Assembly: GCF_001931685.1 (NCBI RefSeq)
Contig: NZ_MOOY01000007.1
Location: 287,163 to 351,162, forward strand
DNA length: 64,000 nucleotides
Direction: 5' to 3'
Origin: Pararhizobium arenae
GTDB lineage: Bacteria; Pseudomonadota; Alphaproteobacteria; Rhizobiales; Rhizobiaceae
The notes under the pieces were generated by a model. The model saw only the letters and a list, made by a program, of their open reading frames with translations, ran no database searches and was not told the origin of the DNA. The translations under genes and the position numbers were made by a program. Positions 19,364 to 28,422 of this stretch are shown piece after piece; position 1 is the stretch's first letter, and every line of letters starts with the position of its first letter.

Positions 19364-20494
19364 CTATTTTGCGCCGGGAATCCAGGGCGGTGCGGGTGTA
19401 TCCCTGCCTGAAATGGTGCGGAGCACCGCTCGCGTCGATGCCGGAAACAGCTTCATCCACGGCAGGACGAGCCGCCGTAGCGTCGTCAGGACAGGGTTGC
19501 TGAGCGTGACAAAAGCGGTGTTGCGCCGTGTCGCCTGGATCACCGTCTGGATCGCCGGCATTCGAAGGTCCGAATACTCGGCCTCGCGCCCCTCGGAGAT
19601 CAGCCAGGCGAGCCAGCAGGCATCCTCGATGCCAAGGTTCATGCCGCGGGCGCCGATCGGCGAGTGCACATGCGCCGCGTCTCCGGCCAGAAACACATTG
19701 CCCCGCCCCATGGTCTCGACATGGCGAAAGCTGATGCGGAAGGAGGAGACCCAGGGCCGGTCCCTAACGTCGGTCGGATGCTCGATCAGCGTCTCGTAAT
19801 CCTCCCGCGTCGAGATATAGCGAAGTGTGTCTTCGCTCACGGGAATGCGGGCAAGCACGCCCGGGTTGAGGAAGTTTCCTTCCGCGTAATTGGTCTCCAC
19901 CGGGTGAATGTAGCGATAGTCCGCGAGGTAAAACGGCATATCCATGCTGTCGCCGGGAAAGGCGAAACCGCAGTTTTCCCGCACCACCGAATGGGCGCCA
20001 TCGGCGCCAACGAGGATGTCCGGGGACACCGTTTCGGTAGCGCCATCTGCGCGGCGGAGGGTTACCTGCGGTTTTTCCACATCGCCGGACACCGCTTCAA
20101 CCGCCGTCTGCCATTCGGGAGCGATATGAAGCCGGGAAAGCAGGCCGAGCAGGATGTTTTCCGTCTCTCCTTGAGGCAGGGCATAGAGGGGGGAATATCG
20201 CCAGCGCAGCCTTGCCGTATCGACGGTCAGAAGCTGTTTTCCGCGGGAAGCGATCCGGAACCGGTTGATCCGCCGCGCCTTGTGCAGAATCATCGGCGTG
20301 GCGCCGCATTCTTCAAGCAACGTCAGCGTGCGGGCGTTGACGCCGAGCGCACGGCTCTCGTTGGCAGGGGTCGGCCCCTTGGCCTTGGCGACGATGCGCG
20401 GCCGCAGGCCGCGTCTTGCAAGCTCCAGCGCGAGCGTAAGCCCGACGGGACCCGCGCCGGCGATCAGAATGGACCGTTCAGAGCCTTTCTCCAT
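19364..20494 (-). CDS. FAD-dependent aromatic-type monooxygenase
   Basis: 376-residue flavoprotein of the class A monooxygenase family (PHBH/UbiH/TfdB-like). N-terminal FAD-binding GAGPVGLTLALELARRG (residues 13-29), the DG motif DILVGADGAHSVVRENCG (about 157-174) and the GD motif GRGNVFLAGDAAHVHSPIGARG (about 269-290) are all present. These enzymes hydroxylate aromatic or related substrates with NAD(P)H and O2. The substrate cannot be read from sequence. It lies between prmA and the Sco1-type gene, all on the minus strand. Confidence 0.9.
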   Translation of the reverse strand: MEKGSERSILIAGAGPVGLTLALELARRGLRPRIVAKAKGPTPANESRALGVNARTLTLLEECGATPMILHKARRINRFRIASRGKQLLTVDTARLRWRYSPLYALPQGETENILLGLLSRLHIAPEWQTAVEAVSGDVEKPQVTLRRADGATETVSPDILVGADGAHSVVRENCGFAFPGDSMDMPFYLADYRYIHPVETNYAEGNFLNPGVLARIPVSEDTLRYISTREDYETLIEHPTDVRDRPWVSSFRISFRHVETMGRGNVFLAGDAAHVHSPIGARGMNLGIEDACWLAWLISEGREAEYSDLRMPAIQTVIQATRRNTAFVTLSNPVLTTLRRLVLPWMKLFPASTRAVLRTISGRDTPAPPWIPGAK

Positions 20495-20515
20495 CGGTCC
20501 CCCACCGAAGTTTCG

Positions 20516-21115
20516 TTATCCCTTCAGCAGGTTCTCCAGCTTCTTGACGGCAACGTCAGGATTTTCACCGTAGGCGATGGTGCCGCTAAAACGGCCATTG
20601 GCGTCGAGCAGGAAAACGGATGCTGTATGATCCATCGTATAGTCACCATCCGGCTGGCTTTCGTCCAGCGGAATTTTCTTGGCATAGACGCGGAAGCCCT
20701 TGACCATTTCCATCACATCGTTCGCCGGGCCGGAAATGCCGGTGATGCGCTTGGAAACGTTTGAAACATACTGGCCAAGGATCTCCGGCGTATCGCGCTC
20801 CGGGTCCACGGAGACGAAGTAGGCCTGCAGCTTGTCACCCTGCGGGTCGACCTTCTCCAGCCAGCCGTTCAATTCGAAGAGGGTGGTGGGGCAGACTTCC
20901 GGGCAATGGGTGAAGCCGAAGAACACGGCCGTCGGCTTGCCGGTAAAAGCCTTCTCCGTGATCGGCTGGCCGCTTTGGGAAACCAGCGTGAACGGCACGC
21001 CGAACGGGCCGGAGGCCATTTCGCTTTTCGGCGAGGTCATTTCGTAGGTAAACCAGCCGAGGATGGCGGCAACGAAGGCGACAGCGGCCCAGAGTATGAT
21101 GCGAAGTGTCTTCAT
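20516..21115 (-). CDS. SCO1/SenC copper chaperone for cytochrome oxidase
   Basis: 199-residue membrane-anchored thioredoxin-fold protein that delivers copper to the CuA site of cytochrome oxidase. The start ATG at 21115 is directly followed by a single N-terminal membrane helix (RIILWAAVAFVAAILGWFTY, residues 4-23). The copper site is intact: the CPEVC motif (GFTHCPEVCPTT, about residue 75) and the conserved His in YTMDHTASVFLLD (about residue 166). The open frame extends upstream to 21316 but without the expected anchor. An unlisted small membrane protein lies just upstream in the same direction. Confidence 0.93.
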   Translation of the reverse strand: MKTLRIILWAAVAFVAAILGWFTYEMTSPKSEMASGPFGVPFTLVSQSGQPITEKAFTGKPTAVFFGFTHCPEVCPTTLFELNGWLEKVDPQGDKLQAYFVSVDPERDTPEILGQYVSNVSKRITGISGPANDVMEMVKGFRVYAKKIPLDESQPDGDYTMDHTASVFLLDANGRFSGTIAYGENPDVAVKKLENLLKG

Positions 21116-21260
21116 GAAGGTGGGTCCGGCTTTCGTTTGGATGTCCCAAGGCGGGTTCGACCAGATAATCCCTAGGCCTCGGTTGCGCAATGCGTTGAAG
21201 CAAACGTGATCGGCTATGAAAGAGCGGCAAATTGCAGCACCGTCCGGTGGCCGGCTGCCT

Positions 21261-21425
21261 TCACATGCACCAGGAAAGGCCTGCGGCAGAAAGCGAGCGG
21301 ACCATCTCCGCCCCATGGTTCACCCAGCCGATGAAACCCAGCGCAACGAGACCGATCATGGCAAGCGCCAGCGCCCCGCCGATGGCAGGTAGGAAGAGTG
21401 GGTGGCGAGCGACGTTCTGCTGCAT
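21261..21425 (-). CDS. Very small predicted membrane protein upstream of the Sco1 gene
   Basis: A 54-residue frame found by reading the strand directly: MQQNVARHPLFLPAIGGALA, continuing with LAMIGLVALGFIGWV, so one strong transmembrane segment (about residues 12-34) flanked by polar ends. It is followed 145 bp later by the Sco1-type gene in the same direction. No good Shine-Dalgarno sequence precedes the ATG, and the start could be elsewhere. Function unknown; small single-helix proteins often accompany oxidase assembly genes, but this is only context. Confidence 0.4.
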   Translation of the reverse strand: MQQNVARHPLFLPAIGGALALAMIGLVALGFIGWVNHGAEMVRSLSAAGLSWCM

Positions 21426-21657
21426 CGCATGAGAATAGCCGATAAGCCGGGCGCTGAACAGCTTTCGGCCGCGCTCGCAATCACGAGAATTTGGTTACTA
21501 TTTTAGCAAATGTTTAATTTCTTGCTGAGATCGTGGCAGGGCGCGAGGAGGCTGGTTCCACGTTCGACCTTCCAACGACATGACGTCGAGGGCTGCGCAG
21601 CCCAATGCTCAACTTATCGCCAATGTGCCATCGGGCGCCGCGCTGAATGGATATTGC

Positions 21658-23643
21658 ATGACGACGTCACCCAAATTCGACAAGAAACTTTCTGTCAACA
21701 GCCGTCTGGCCACCCTTGGCGCCACAGCGCTGCTCGGCTTCGGCTCGATGATCGCCGTCGGCTGGTACGAGAGCAAGATCGTTGATGACGCCCTTGGCCG
21801 GGCGGCCGTTGCACAAGCCTCGATCGCTAAGGCCAGCGAACTGCGCCTCACCAGCGTCCAGCTGGTTCTGGTCGCCATGGATACGATCGTCGATCGCGAG
21901 GAAGGGGCTGTCGCGCCCGACCGGCTGAAGCAGATTGCCGATTCGATCGCGGCCCTGGAAGCGGGCCGAAACGATATGTTTGCGGTTGCGGAAACCGCGG
22001 GCAAACCGGAATTGATGAAGACCTTCGATGCCGATCTTGCCGAACTTAAGAAAGGTATCTCGGTCGATCTGAAAAATCTGGTCGAGACCCGTGCACCGAC
22101 CGAGCAGTTCGACGCTATCGACGACTTGATCGATGGCGCCGGCGAACGCTTCACCACGACGCTCGGCGATCTCACCGGCGTTGCAGGCGAATTGCTGTCG
22201 GCCCGCGTAAAAGAGGCTATGGACAGTTCGTCAACCTCCATTGCCATTCAGATGGCACTCGGTTTCGCCGCCATGCTGTCGCTGCTCGGCATGTTCGTGT
22301 TCCACGGCAATGTGCTCCGACGCGGAATCTTTGCCGTGCGCGACAACATGCGCTCCATCCTCAGCGGCGATTATCAGACGACCGTCTCCGGCGTCACCCG
22401 CAGCGACGAGATCGGCGAAATGGCGCGCAGCGTCGAGGCGTTCCGACTTGCCGCCGTCGAGAAGCAGGCGCTCGAAGCAGCCGCCGCGGAAAATCGCGAC
22501 CAGACGGAAGCCGAACGCAAGGAACGCGAGGCGATCCGCAATGCCGAGGCGCGCGATATCGACTATGCAGTCACCCATATCGGTGAGGGTTTGCGCCGCC
22601 TGTCGGAAGGCGATCTTTCCTCGACTATCCGCGACCCGTTCCGTCCGGATCTCGAATCGCTTCGCGTCAGCTTCAACCAGACCGTCGAAAAACTTCAGCA
22701 GGCACTCGTAAACGTCCGGGAAAACTCGATTTCCATCGATGCCAGCGGCCGCCAGATGCGCGGTGCCGCCGACGACCTTGCCCGCCGCACCGAACAGCAG
22801 GCCGCGTCGCTTGAAGAAACCTCCGCCGCTCTCGACCAGATCACGGTGACCGTGCGTACCGCGACCCATCGTGCCGAAGAGGCAAGCCAGATGGTCGAGA
22901 CGACCCGCGCCAATGCGGAGGAATCCAGCCGCATCGTTGGCGAGGCCATGGATGCCATGAGCCGCATCGAGAATGCCTCGACCGAAATCGGCAAGATCAT
23001 CAACGTCATCGACGAGATCGCCTTTCAGACCAATCTTCTGGCGTTGAATGCCGGTGTCGAGGCCGCGCGGGCAGGGGAAGCCGGCAAGGGCTTTGCCGTC
23101 GTCGCCCAGGAAGTGCGCGAACTCGCCCAGCGCGCGGCCGGTGCCGCAAAGGATATCAAGGCGCTTGTTACCCGCTCCAGCATGGAAGTGGGCACCGGCG
23201 TCCAGCTGGTTCAGGCAACCGGAGAGGCACTTGGTCGCATCGCGTCCGAAGTGGTGCGCATCAACGAACACATGGCCTCGATCGTTTCGGCGGCCCGCGA
23301 ACAGTCGACCGGCCTGCAGGAAATCAACACGGCGGTCGGTCAGCTCGATCAGATGACCCAGCAGAACGCTGCCATGGTCGAGGAAACAAACGCCGCCAGC
23401 CACACGCTCGCCCAGGATGCCGAAAATCTCAGCGGCCTGATCGGCCAGTTCAACCTCGGGCAAGCTACGGCCGCCACCGTGACGTCCCGGGCTCCCGTTC
23501 GAGCCGCTCCGGCAAGTGCCGCGGCGCGACCCGTTCCGTCCCCCGCCAAGGCCCTGATGGGCAAGCTTGCGGGTGCCTTCAAACCAACCGCATCCCCTGT
23601 GCCGAAGGCATCGGGCTCCGCAGAAAATTGGGAAGAATTCTGA
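21658..23643 (+). CDS. Methyl-accepting chemotaxis protein
   Basis: 661-residue transducer. TM1 at about residues 18-37, a helical periplasmic sensor region of about 150 residues, TM2 at about 195-215, a HAMP domain with a second HAMP-like segment (to about 350), then the cytoplasmic signalling domain. The hairpin tip is clear (EIAFQTNLLALNAGVEAARA, about residues 458-477). The C-terminus ends ENWEEF, resembling the NWETF-type pentapeptide that docks the methyltransferase CheR. cheW begins 3 bp after its stop, so receptor and coupling protein are co-translated. The start at 21658 (MTTSPKFDKK) is preferred over an in-frame ATG at 21580, which has no ribosome-binding site. Confidence 0.95.
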   Translation: MTTSPKFDKKLSVNSRLATLGATALLGFGSMIAVGWYESKIVDDALGRAAVAQASIAKASELRLTSVQLVLVAMDTIVDREEGAVAPDRLKQIADSIAALEAGRNDMFAVAETAGKPELMKTFDADLAELKKGISVDLKNLVETRAPTEQFDAIDDLIDGAGERFTTTLGDLTGVAGELLSARVKEAMDSSSTSIAIQMALGFAAMLSLLGMFVFHGNVLRRGIFAVRDNMRSILSGDYQTTVSGVTRSDEIGEMARSVEAFRLAAVEKQALEAAAAENRDQTEAERKEREAIRNAEARDIDYAVTHIGEGLRRLSEGDLSSTIRDPFRPDLESLRVSFNQTVEKLQQALVNVRENSISIDASGRQMRGAADDLARRTEQQAASLEETSAALDQITVTVRTATHRAEEASQMVETTRANAEESSRIVGEAMDAMSRIENASTEIGKIINVIDEIAFQTNLLALNAGVEAARAGEAGKGFAVVAQEVRELAQRAAGAAKDIKALVTRSSMEVGTGVQLVQATGEALGRIASEVVRINEHMASIVSAAREQSTGLQEINTAVGQLDQMTQQNAAMVEETNAASHTLAQDAENLSGLIGQFNLGQATAATVTSRAPVRAAPASAAARPVPSPAKALMGKLAGAFKPTASPVPKASGSAENWEEF

Positions 23644-23645
23644 TC

Positions 23646-24110
23646 ATGTCCAACGCTATCAAACAAACCGGCGCTTATCTTGAAATCGTCTCGTTCCATC
23701 TGGGCGATCAGGAATTCTGCATCGACATCATGGCGATCCGCGAAATTCGCGGCTGGGCGCCGGTGACGCCGATGCCACACACTCCGCCCTACGTCCTCGG
23801 GCTGATCAACCTGCGCGGCGCCGTGATCCCCGTCATCGACATGGCCTGCCGTCTCGGCATGAAGATGACCGAGCCTTCCGAGCGCTCCGCCATCATCGTC
23901 ACCGATATCGCCGGCAAGCTGGTTGGCCTGCTGGTCGAGCAGGTTTCGGACATGATGACGATCAAGAGCGAAGATTTGCAGCCGGCGCCGGAAATCATTC
24001 CGGAAGCCCAGCGCGCCTTCTGCCGCGGTATCGTCGCCCTGGAAAAGACCATGGTCTGCTTCCTCAACCTCGACACGGTCATTGCCGACGAACTGGCGCA
24101 GGCCGCTTAA
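23646..24110 (+). CDS. cheW: Chemotaxis coupling protein CheW
   Basis: 154-residue CheW-domain scaffold that links receptors to the histidine kinase CheA. The two beta-barrel subdomains are recognisable (IVSFHLGDQEFCIDIMAIRE; LINLRGAVIPVIDMACRLGM; VGLLVEQVSDMMTI). The ATG at 23646 overlaps a ribosome-binding site (GGAAG) lying in the last codons of the receptor gene. No CheA or other che genes are in the window, so this receptor/CheW pair is a stand-alone unit feeding a chemotaxis cluster elsewhere. It is followed by a strong terminator. Confidence 0.95.
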   Translation: MSNAIKQTGAYLEIVSFHLGDQEFCIDIMAIREIRGWAPVTPMPHTPPYVLGLINLRGAVIPVIDMACRLGMKMTEPSERSAIIVTDIAGKLVGLLVEQVSDMMTIKSEDLQPAPEIIPEAQRAFCRGIVALEKTMVCFLNLDTVIADELAQAA

Positions 24111-24136
24111 GTCGCTATTCATCACCTCTGCCTTTC

Positions 24137-24163
24137 AAACGCCGCCCCTCGTGGGCGGCGTTT
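24137..24163 (+). terminator. Terminator after cheW
   Basis: An 11-bp perfect stem (AAACGCCGCCC at 24137-24147, GGGCGGCGTTT at 24153-24163) with loop CTCGT, 27 bp after cheW. The T run is short. Confidence 0.8.
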
Positions 24164-24221
24164 CGCCATGTTTGACCGTGGCAATTTCCTGCCTATGTTA
24201 CGGGTGATTTTGTCTACGAGG

Positions 24222-24857
24222 ATGATGCCCGTGAAATGCCTGCTTCTCATCGATATCCAGAACGGTTTCTGCACCGGCGGCAATCTTGCGGTGCCGGAGG
24301 GGGAGGCGGTCGTCCCCGTCGCCAATCGCCTGATATCTGAAGGCGGCTATGACCTGATCGTCGCCTCGCAGGATTGGCATCCTGCCGATCACGGCAGCTT
24401 CGCCTCTCAACATCCCGGCAAGGCGCCCTTCGAACTCGGCACGCTGGGCGGAAAGCCGCAGATGATGTGGCCGGATCATTGCGTGCAGGGCAGCGAAGAT
24501 GCAGAGTTCCATCCCGATCTCGCCGTATCCGCCTTCAACCATGTCCAGCGCAAGGGCATGAATGTCGAGGTCGATAGCTACTCCGCCTTTCGCGATAACG
24601 ACCGTGCGGCCCTCACGGGACTATCGGATTTTCTGAAGAAGCAGAATATCGATCGGCTCGATATCGCCGGGCTCGCCACCGATTACTGCGTGAAGTTCTC
24701 TGCTCTGGATGCCAAGGAAATGCTGCCCGGCGTGACCGTTCGCTTCATCGAGGATGCCAGCCGGGGCATCACCCCGGACGGGGTGAAACAGGCGGTAGAC
24801 GAAATGACAAAAGCCGGTATTCAGGTCGTCACCAGCGACGAGGTCCTGGCAGCCTGA
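24222..24857 (+). CDS. pncA: Nicotinamidase PncA
   Basis: Converts nicotinamide to nicotinate in NAD salvage. About 208-211 residues of the isochorismatase-like fold. Catalytic Asp is in LLLIDIQNGF; the metal site is DWHPADHGSF; the catalytic Cys is in the LATDYCVKFSA motif (about residue 160). Start choice is open: ATGs at 24222 and 24225 lie right on a GAGG, whereas a GTG at 24231 (VKCLLLIDIQNGF) has that GAGG at a proper 9-nt spacing and may be the true start. It is convergent with the CreA gene, 3 bp away. Confidence 0.93.
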   Translation: MMPVKCLLLIDIQNGFCTGGNLAVPEGEAVVPVANRLISEGGYDLIVASQDWHPADHGSFASQHPGKAPFELGTLGGKPQMMWPDHCVQGSEDAEFHPDLAVSAFNHVQRKGMNVEVDSYSAFRDNDRAALTGLSDFLKKQNIDRLDIAGLATDYCVKFSALDAKEMLPGVTVRFIEDASRGITPDGVKQAVDEMTKAGIQVVTSDEVLAA

Positions 24858-24860
24858 CGG

Positions 24861-25352
24861 TCACTTCGGTGGGCCGTTTTTCCAGGTTACCGGCTCGTTG
24901 AATAGCGGCACGGTGGAGATCGACATCTTGGCCGAGCCATCCGTGAGTTCGCGGGAATGGGCGAGATAGATCAGCGTGTTGTTCGTCTTGTCGTAGATGC
25001 GGGTCACTACAAGCTTCTTCCAGACCAATGACAGCCCTTCGCGAAACACTTCCTCACCATCCGACGACAACTCAATGTCACCGATGGTGATGGGACCTGT
25101 CTGTTGGCAGGCGATCGCGTTGTTGGACGGATCTTCAAACCAGTTGCCGTTTTTCAGCCTGTCGACCACGCTGCGGTCGAAATAGGTGACATGGCAGGTG
25201 ACGCCCTGTACCTCCGGGTCCATCACAGCGTCTATTCTTATGTCGTTGCCGAGCCAGTCCACTCCCACCTGGCCGACATTCTCGGCGGCAGCGGGCAAGG
25301 CAAAGGTGGTGGCCAGAAGGCCGGCGGCAAGAAGGCGGGTAGCAGAGGTCAT
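24861..25352 (-). CDS. creA: CreA-family secreted protein
   Basis: 163-residue protein with an N-terminal Sec signal (TRLLAAGLLATTFALPAAA, cleavage after about residue 22) and the CreA domain: VGVDWLGNDIRIDAVMDPEV, VTCHVTYFDRSVV, ACQQTGPI and the tail VPLFNEPVTW. Two conserved Cys (in VTCHV and ACQQT) could form a disulphide. Function in the family is unknown. The ATG at 25352 is chosen because it has CGGAG about 8 nt upstream; the frame is open to 25388. Confidence 0.92.
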   Translation of the reverse strand: MTSATRLLAAGLLATTFALPAAAENVGQVGVDWLGNDIRIDAVMDPEVQGVTCHVTYFDRSVVDRLKNGNWFEDPSNNAIACQQTGPITIGDIELSSDGEEVFREGLSLVWKKLVVTRIYDKTNNTLIYLAHSRELTDGSAKMSISTVPLFNEPVTWKNGPPK

Positions 25353-25408
25353 GGACAGGCTCCGGGGTTGTCTGCTTGACATAGGCACTTCCCCGGTCGG
25401 CGCAAGTG

Positions 25409-26659
25409 TCAGCCGGTGTCCGAAAGCGGAGGAATGTAGGGACCTTCGCTCGCGGCGCGCATCTGGGCTGCGGCAGCGGCGAGTGCCCGCGCACTCGAGC
25501 TGGCGGAGACCGGGGTGCTTTCGGCGATGCTGTAGCGGTCGCGGCCTCGCGCTTTGGCTTCATAGAGCGCCAGGTCAGCCTGCGACATCAGCTCGATCAG
25601 CGAACACCTCGGGTCGGAGATCGCGACGCCGATGCTCACGGAGAGCTTGATTTCAGTCCCGTCCTCCAACCTGACGGGTTGCGAGCGCACGAGGCGGCAA
25701 AGAGCGTCTGCAAGTTCGGATATCTCGATGCGTCGCGCCCAGCCGAGTGCGATGCCGAATTCCTCGCCGCCGAGCCTGCCGAGCAGGCCGCGCGTTCCCA
25801 GGAATGATTTGATGGTATCGGTGAAATGGGCAAGCGCCTTGTCCCCGCCGGCATGGCCGTGACGGTCGTTGATCTGCTTGAAACGGTCGAGATCCAGCAG
25901 CATGAAGGCCATGGGCCGATTGGTGGTTATCGCCATGCGGTAAAGTTCCTCGGTCTCTTCCAGGAAGGCCCGTCTGGAAAGCGCTCCGGTCAGTTCGTCC
26001 CGTGCGACGAGATCCCTCAGATTGGCGATCAACCAGCCCTGCAGCATCAGGATAAGCCCAAGAAACAGGGCGGGGAGACCGAGCATGCAGGCGGTCTGCA
26101 GGTTGTGGGCAAGGACTATAGGATCATTGCCGGGAAACAATGTGTCGGCGGCGAGCACAAGCGTTGCGCCCCTAAGCCCATGGACGACGGCGACGGCAAA
26201 TACGGTGGCGGCGCAGAAGATGAGATAGGCACTGATCGCCCGCTCCTTCGGCCATTGCAGGAGCATCATCAGGCCGGCGGCCAGGAAAAGGCCGCAGGCG
26301 GTGATGGAGGCAAGCGCTGGCAGCACGATCGTCGCATGGTAGGCGCCGGCAAGCCCGAACAGGGCGATGCTGCCGAGCGCGCCGGCAATATGGGCTGGCT
26401 TCAGGGCCGATTGCCCAAGGAATTGACGCAGCCCGGAAAGGATCATCAGGCAGGAGGCAACCATCATCAGCGTCGCGACCGGCAGGGTCATTTCATCCGG
26501 CAGGATGTCCGACAGAAGTTCGCTGGACACGGAAAGCAGCGCGAAGAGGCAGGCGAGCGCGAAGGCCAGCACGCCCGGCGCGCCGCTCTTCCGGAGCGAA
26601 ACGAGAACGGGCAGCATCACGGCCAGGGACATGGCCGCTATGGTCAAGACGATATCCAT
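25409..26659 (-). CDS. Membrane-bound diguanylate cyclase (GGDEF)
   Basis: 416 residues. The N-terminal half has six to seven hydrophobic segments (residues about 1-205), then a GGDEF domain: DELTGALSRRAFLEETEELY, LDLDRFKQINDRHGH and the active-site loop GGEEF. GGEEF is a catalytically competent variant, so c-di-GMP synthesis is expected. The RxxD product-inhibition site normally just upstream of the loop is absent (the sequence reads RGLLGRLGGEEF). The sensory signal of the membrane part is unknown. It is transcribed away from the DUF2778 gene across a 484-bp gap. Confidence 0.93.
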   Translation of the reverse strand: MDIVLTIAAMSLAVMLPVLVSLRKSGAPGVLAFALACLFALLSVSSELLSDILPDEMTLPVATLMMVASCLMILSGLRQFLGQSALKPAHIAGALGSIALFGLAGAYHATIVLPALASITACGLFLAAGLMMLLQWPKERAISAYLIFCAATVFAVAVVHGLRGATLVLAADTLFPGNDPIVLAHNLQTACMLGLPALFLGLILMLQGWLIANLRDLVARDELTGALSRRAFLEETEELYRMAITTNRPMAFMLLDLDRFKQINDRHGHAGGDKALAHFTDTIKSFLGTRGLLGRLGGEEFGIALGWARRIEISELADALCRLVRSQPVRLEDGTEIKLSVSIGVAISDPRCSLIELMSQADLALYEAKARGRDRYSIAESTPVSASSSARALAAAAAQMRAASEGPYIPPLSDTG

Positions 26660-27143
26660 GAATGCTGTTTCCTTGCGGAATCTGTTTCAAGGCCCTGCTG
26701 CTTCGGGGCGTGTGCGATTGGTAGTCAGCGACATTTAATTTTATCTTCGAAAATTCATTGCAATTTTAAGGAAAGGCTTTGCAAAGCCTCAATTTCCACC
26801 GGTTGCAGGGTTGTGGAAACGTTTTGACACAATCTCGCCTCCGAAGGGCTGGCAAACGAACGCCCCTAGCGAATTCTAGTGACCCATTTTCTGGGGTGCC
26901 GTCTTAATTTCTCCCCGATCGCAAGGCTAAACGCCTCCCATCCTTTTGGGCCCCATGTGCGCCCACCCCCGAAAGCCAGGGAGACTTGTAAAGGAATTGC
27001 TTACCATAAACTGTCATTCTTCCCGAAAGCCGGGGTTCGCAGGCGATGTCCACAAGGGCTCGCCAAAGTTCGTCTCCGGCGCCGGCGATGACGTGTGTGG
27101 TGGTCGTCCCGGGTCGAGTAACGCGTTTTCGGGTACGAGTATC
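26660..27143. other. Divergent intergenic region, no gene seen
   Basis: 484 bp between the diguanylate cyclase and the DUF2778 gene. The part near 26735-26770 is AT-rich and probably holds the cyclase promoter. The plus-strand frame of the DUF2778 gene is open back to 26946, but that stretch has atypical composition and no start with a good ribosome-binding site. No repeats or hairpins of note. Confidence 0.5.
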
Positions 27144-28328
27144 ATGGCGTCTGCGGTTCATACATCCTCGCGTGCCGGCGTGTCCGGCAAGTCGGCTGCC
27201 GGCGCCTTCGGGGCAGGGCGGCTCATCGGCGGCGGCGCGGCGCTCGGCATGCTCGTTGCGGCCTCCGCCTGGGCGATCGCAAGCTTTGCCAGCCTGCAGG
27301 GCATGGCGCCTTCCGCCTCCACCCGCTTCGAAACAACGCTCGGCCTCAAGGCCATCGACCGCGCGGCGCCTGAGATGCGCAGCGTGCAGCTTGCCAAGTT
27401 CTCGCGCCTTCCGGGCCTGAAGCTGGAGCTCGACGCACTGGCATCGGCGGCACCGGTCAAGGCGGTTGTGGCGACGGCGGGCGCCAAGCTCGAGGTCGCG
27501 GCGCTGACCAGGGCTCTTGCAGGCTCGATGATGGCGGCGGCTGAAGCCGAGGAGCGGCTGGCGACCGGGTCCATTCCCGCGACGCTTGACGGGAAGCCGG
27601 GCAGCATGGCGACGGCGCTTCTGGAGCCGGCCAAGATCGAGCCGGGCGGGCTTGCCAAGCCCTTCAACCTCGTGATGACCGACGCGGACCTGGAGGCCCA
27701 TCGCGGGCTTCCGGGGGAAGGGCCGTTGCCGCTTCGCAAGCCGGCCTTGCCGAAGAGCCTTGCGGCCAAGGAGCTCGATGCGAGCCGGGGCGAGGAACAG
27801 CGGCAAAAGCCGAAGGTGTTGGCCTATGCCAAGCCCGACATCAAGGTCTTCGAGGACGATGACGATGATGCGGTGAAGCCGAGCGTCCGTGGACGCAAGG
27901 GGACCGCCTATTACGATATTTCCGCCGGCATCGTTTACATGCCGAACGGCGAGAAGCTGGAGGCCCATTCCGGCATCGGCAAGATGCGCGACAACCCGGA
28001 TTTCGCCCATGTCAAGATGAAGGGTCCGACCCCGCCCGGCACCTACAGGGTGACGATGCGCGAGGCGCTTTTCCACGGCGTCGAGGCCGTGCGGCTGACG
28101 CCGACCAATGGCGTTGCCCCCCATGGCCGCGTCGGCCTGCTGGCCCACAGCTACCTGCTGCGCAAGCCGGGCGACAGCCACGGCTGCGTCGCCTTTGCCA
28201 ACTATCCGCGGTTCCTGAAGGCCTTCAAGCGCGGCGAGATCACCCATATGGTGATCGTCGAGAGCATGAAGGGCGGCTTCTCGCCGGCGAAGAAAACGCT
28301 GGCCTCGCTCTTCCAGCGAAAATCCTAG
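27144..28328 (+). CDS. DUF2778 / Tlde1-type L,D-transpeptidase-like protein
   Basis: 394 residues from the ATG at 27144 (MASAVHTSSRAG); the ribosome-binding site is weak and an in-frame start as early as 26946 cannot be excluded. Residues about 30-50 form one membrane segment (GGGAALGMLVAASAWAIASF), then a long Ala/Lys-rich linker to about 245. The C-terminal 140 residues are a DUF2778 domain with the L,D-transpeptidase-like Cys motif SHGCVAFANYPRF (about 350-362) and an upstream His in LEAHSGIG. The family includes cell-wall-acting Tlde1 effectors. With no type VI genes here, a housekeeping periplasmic role on peptidoglycan is more likely. Confidence 0.85.
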   Translation: MASAVHTSSRAGVSGKSAAGAFGAGRLIGGGAALGMLVAASAWAIASFASLQGMAPSASTRFETTLGLKAIDRAAPEMRSVQLAKFSRLPGLKLELDALASAAPVKAVVATAGAKLEVAALTRALAGSMMAAAEAEERLATGSIPATLDGKPGSMATALLEPAKIEPGGLAKPFNLVMTDADLEAHRGLPGEGPLPLRKPALPKSLAAKELDASRGEEQRQKPKVLAYAKPDIKVFEDDDDDAVKPSVRGRKGTAYYDISAGIVYMPNGEKLEAHSGIGKMRDNPDFAHVKMKGPTPPGTYRVTMREALFHGVEAVRLTPTNGVAPHGRVGLLAHSYLLRKPGDSHGCVAFANYPRFLKAFKRGEITHMVIVESMKGGFSPAKKTLASLFQRKS

Positions 28329-28422
28329 AATCCCCGAATCTGGCCGCGATATCCGTCGTGGCCTTTTTCATCCGCCCGATATGCTCGCCATTATTCTATC
28401 TGCCGTTTAACGGCCGGGGAGA

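Noticed and set aside
21214..21480. 88-codon minus ORF overlapping the 54-residue membrane ORF
   Set aside because: Low hydrophobicity and many Arg/Pro/Cys residues; the other frame gives a clean membrane helix.
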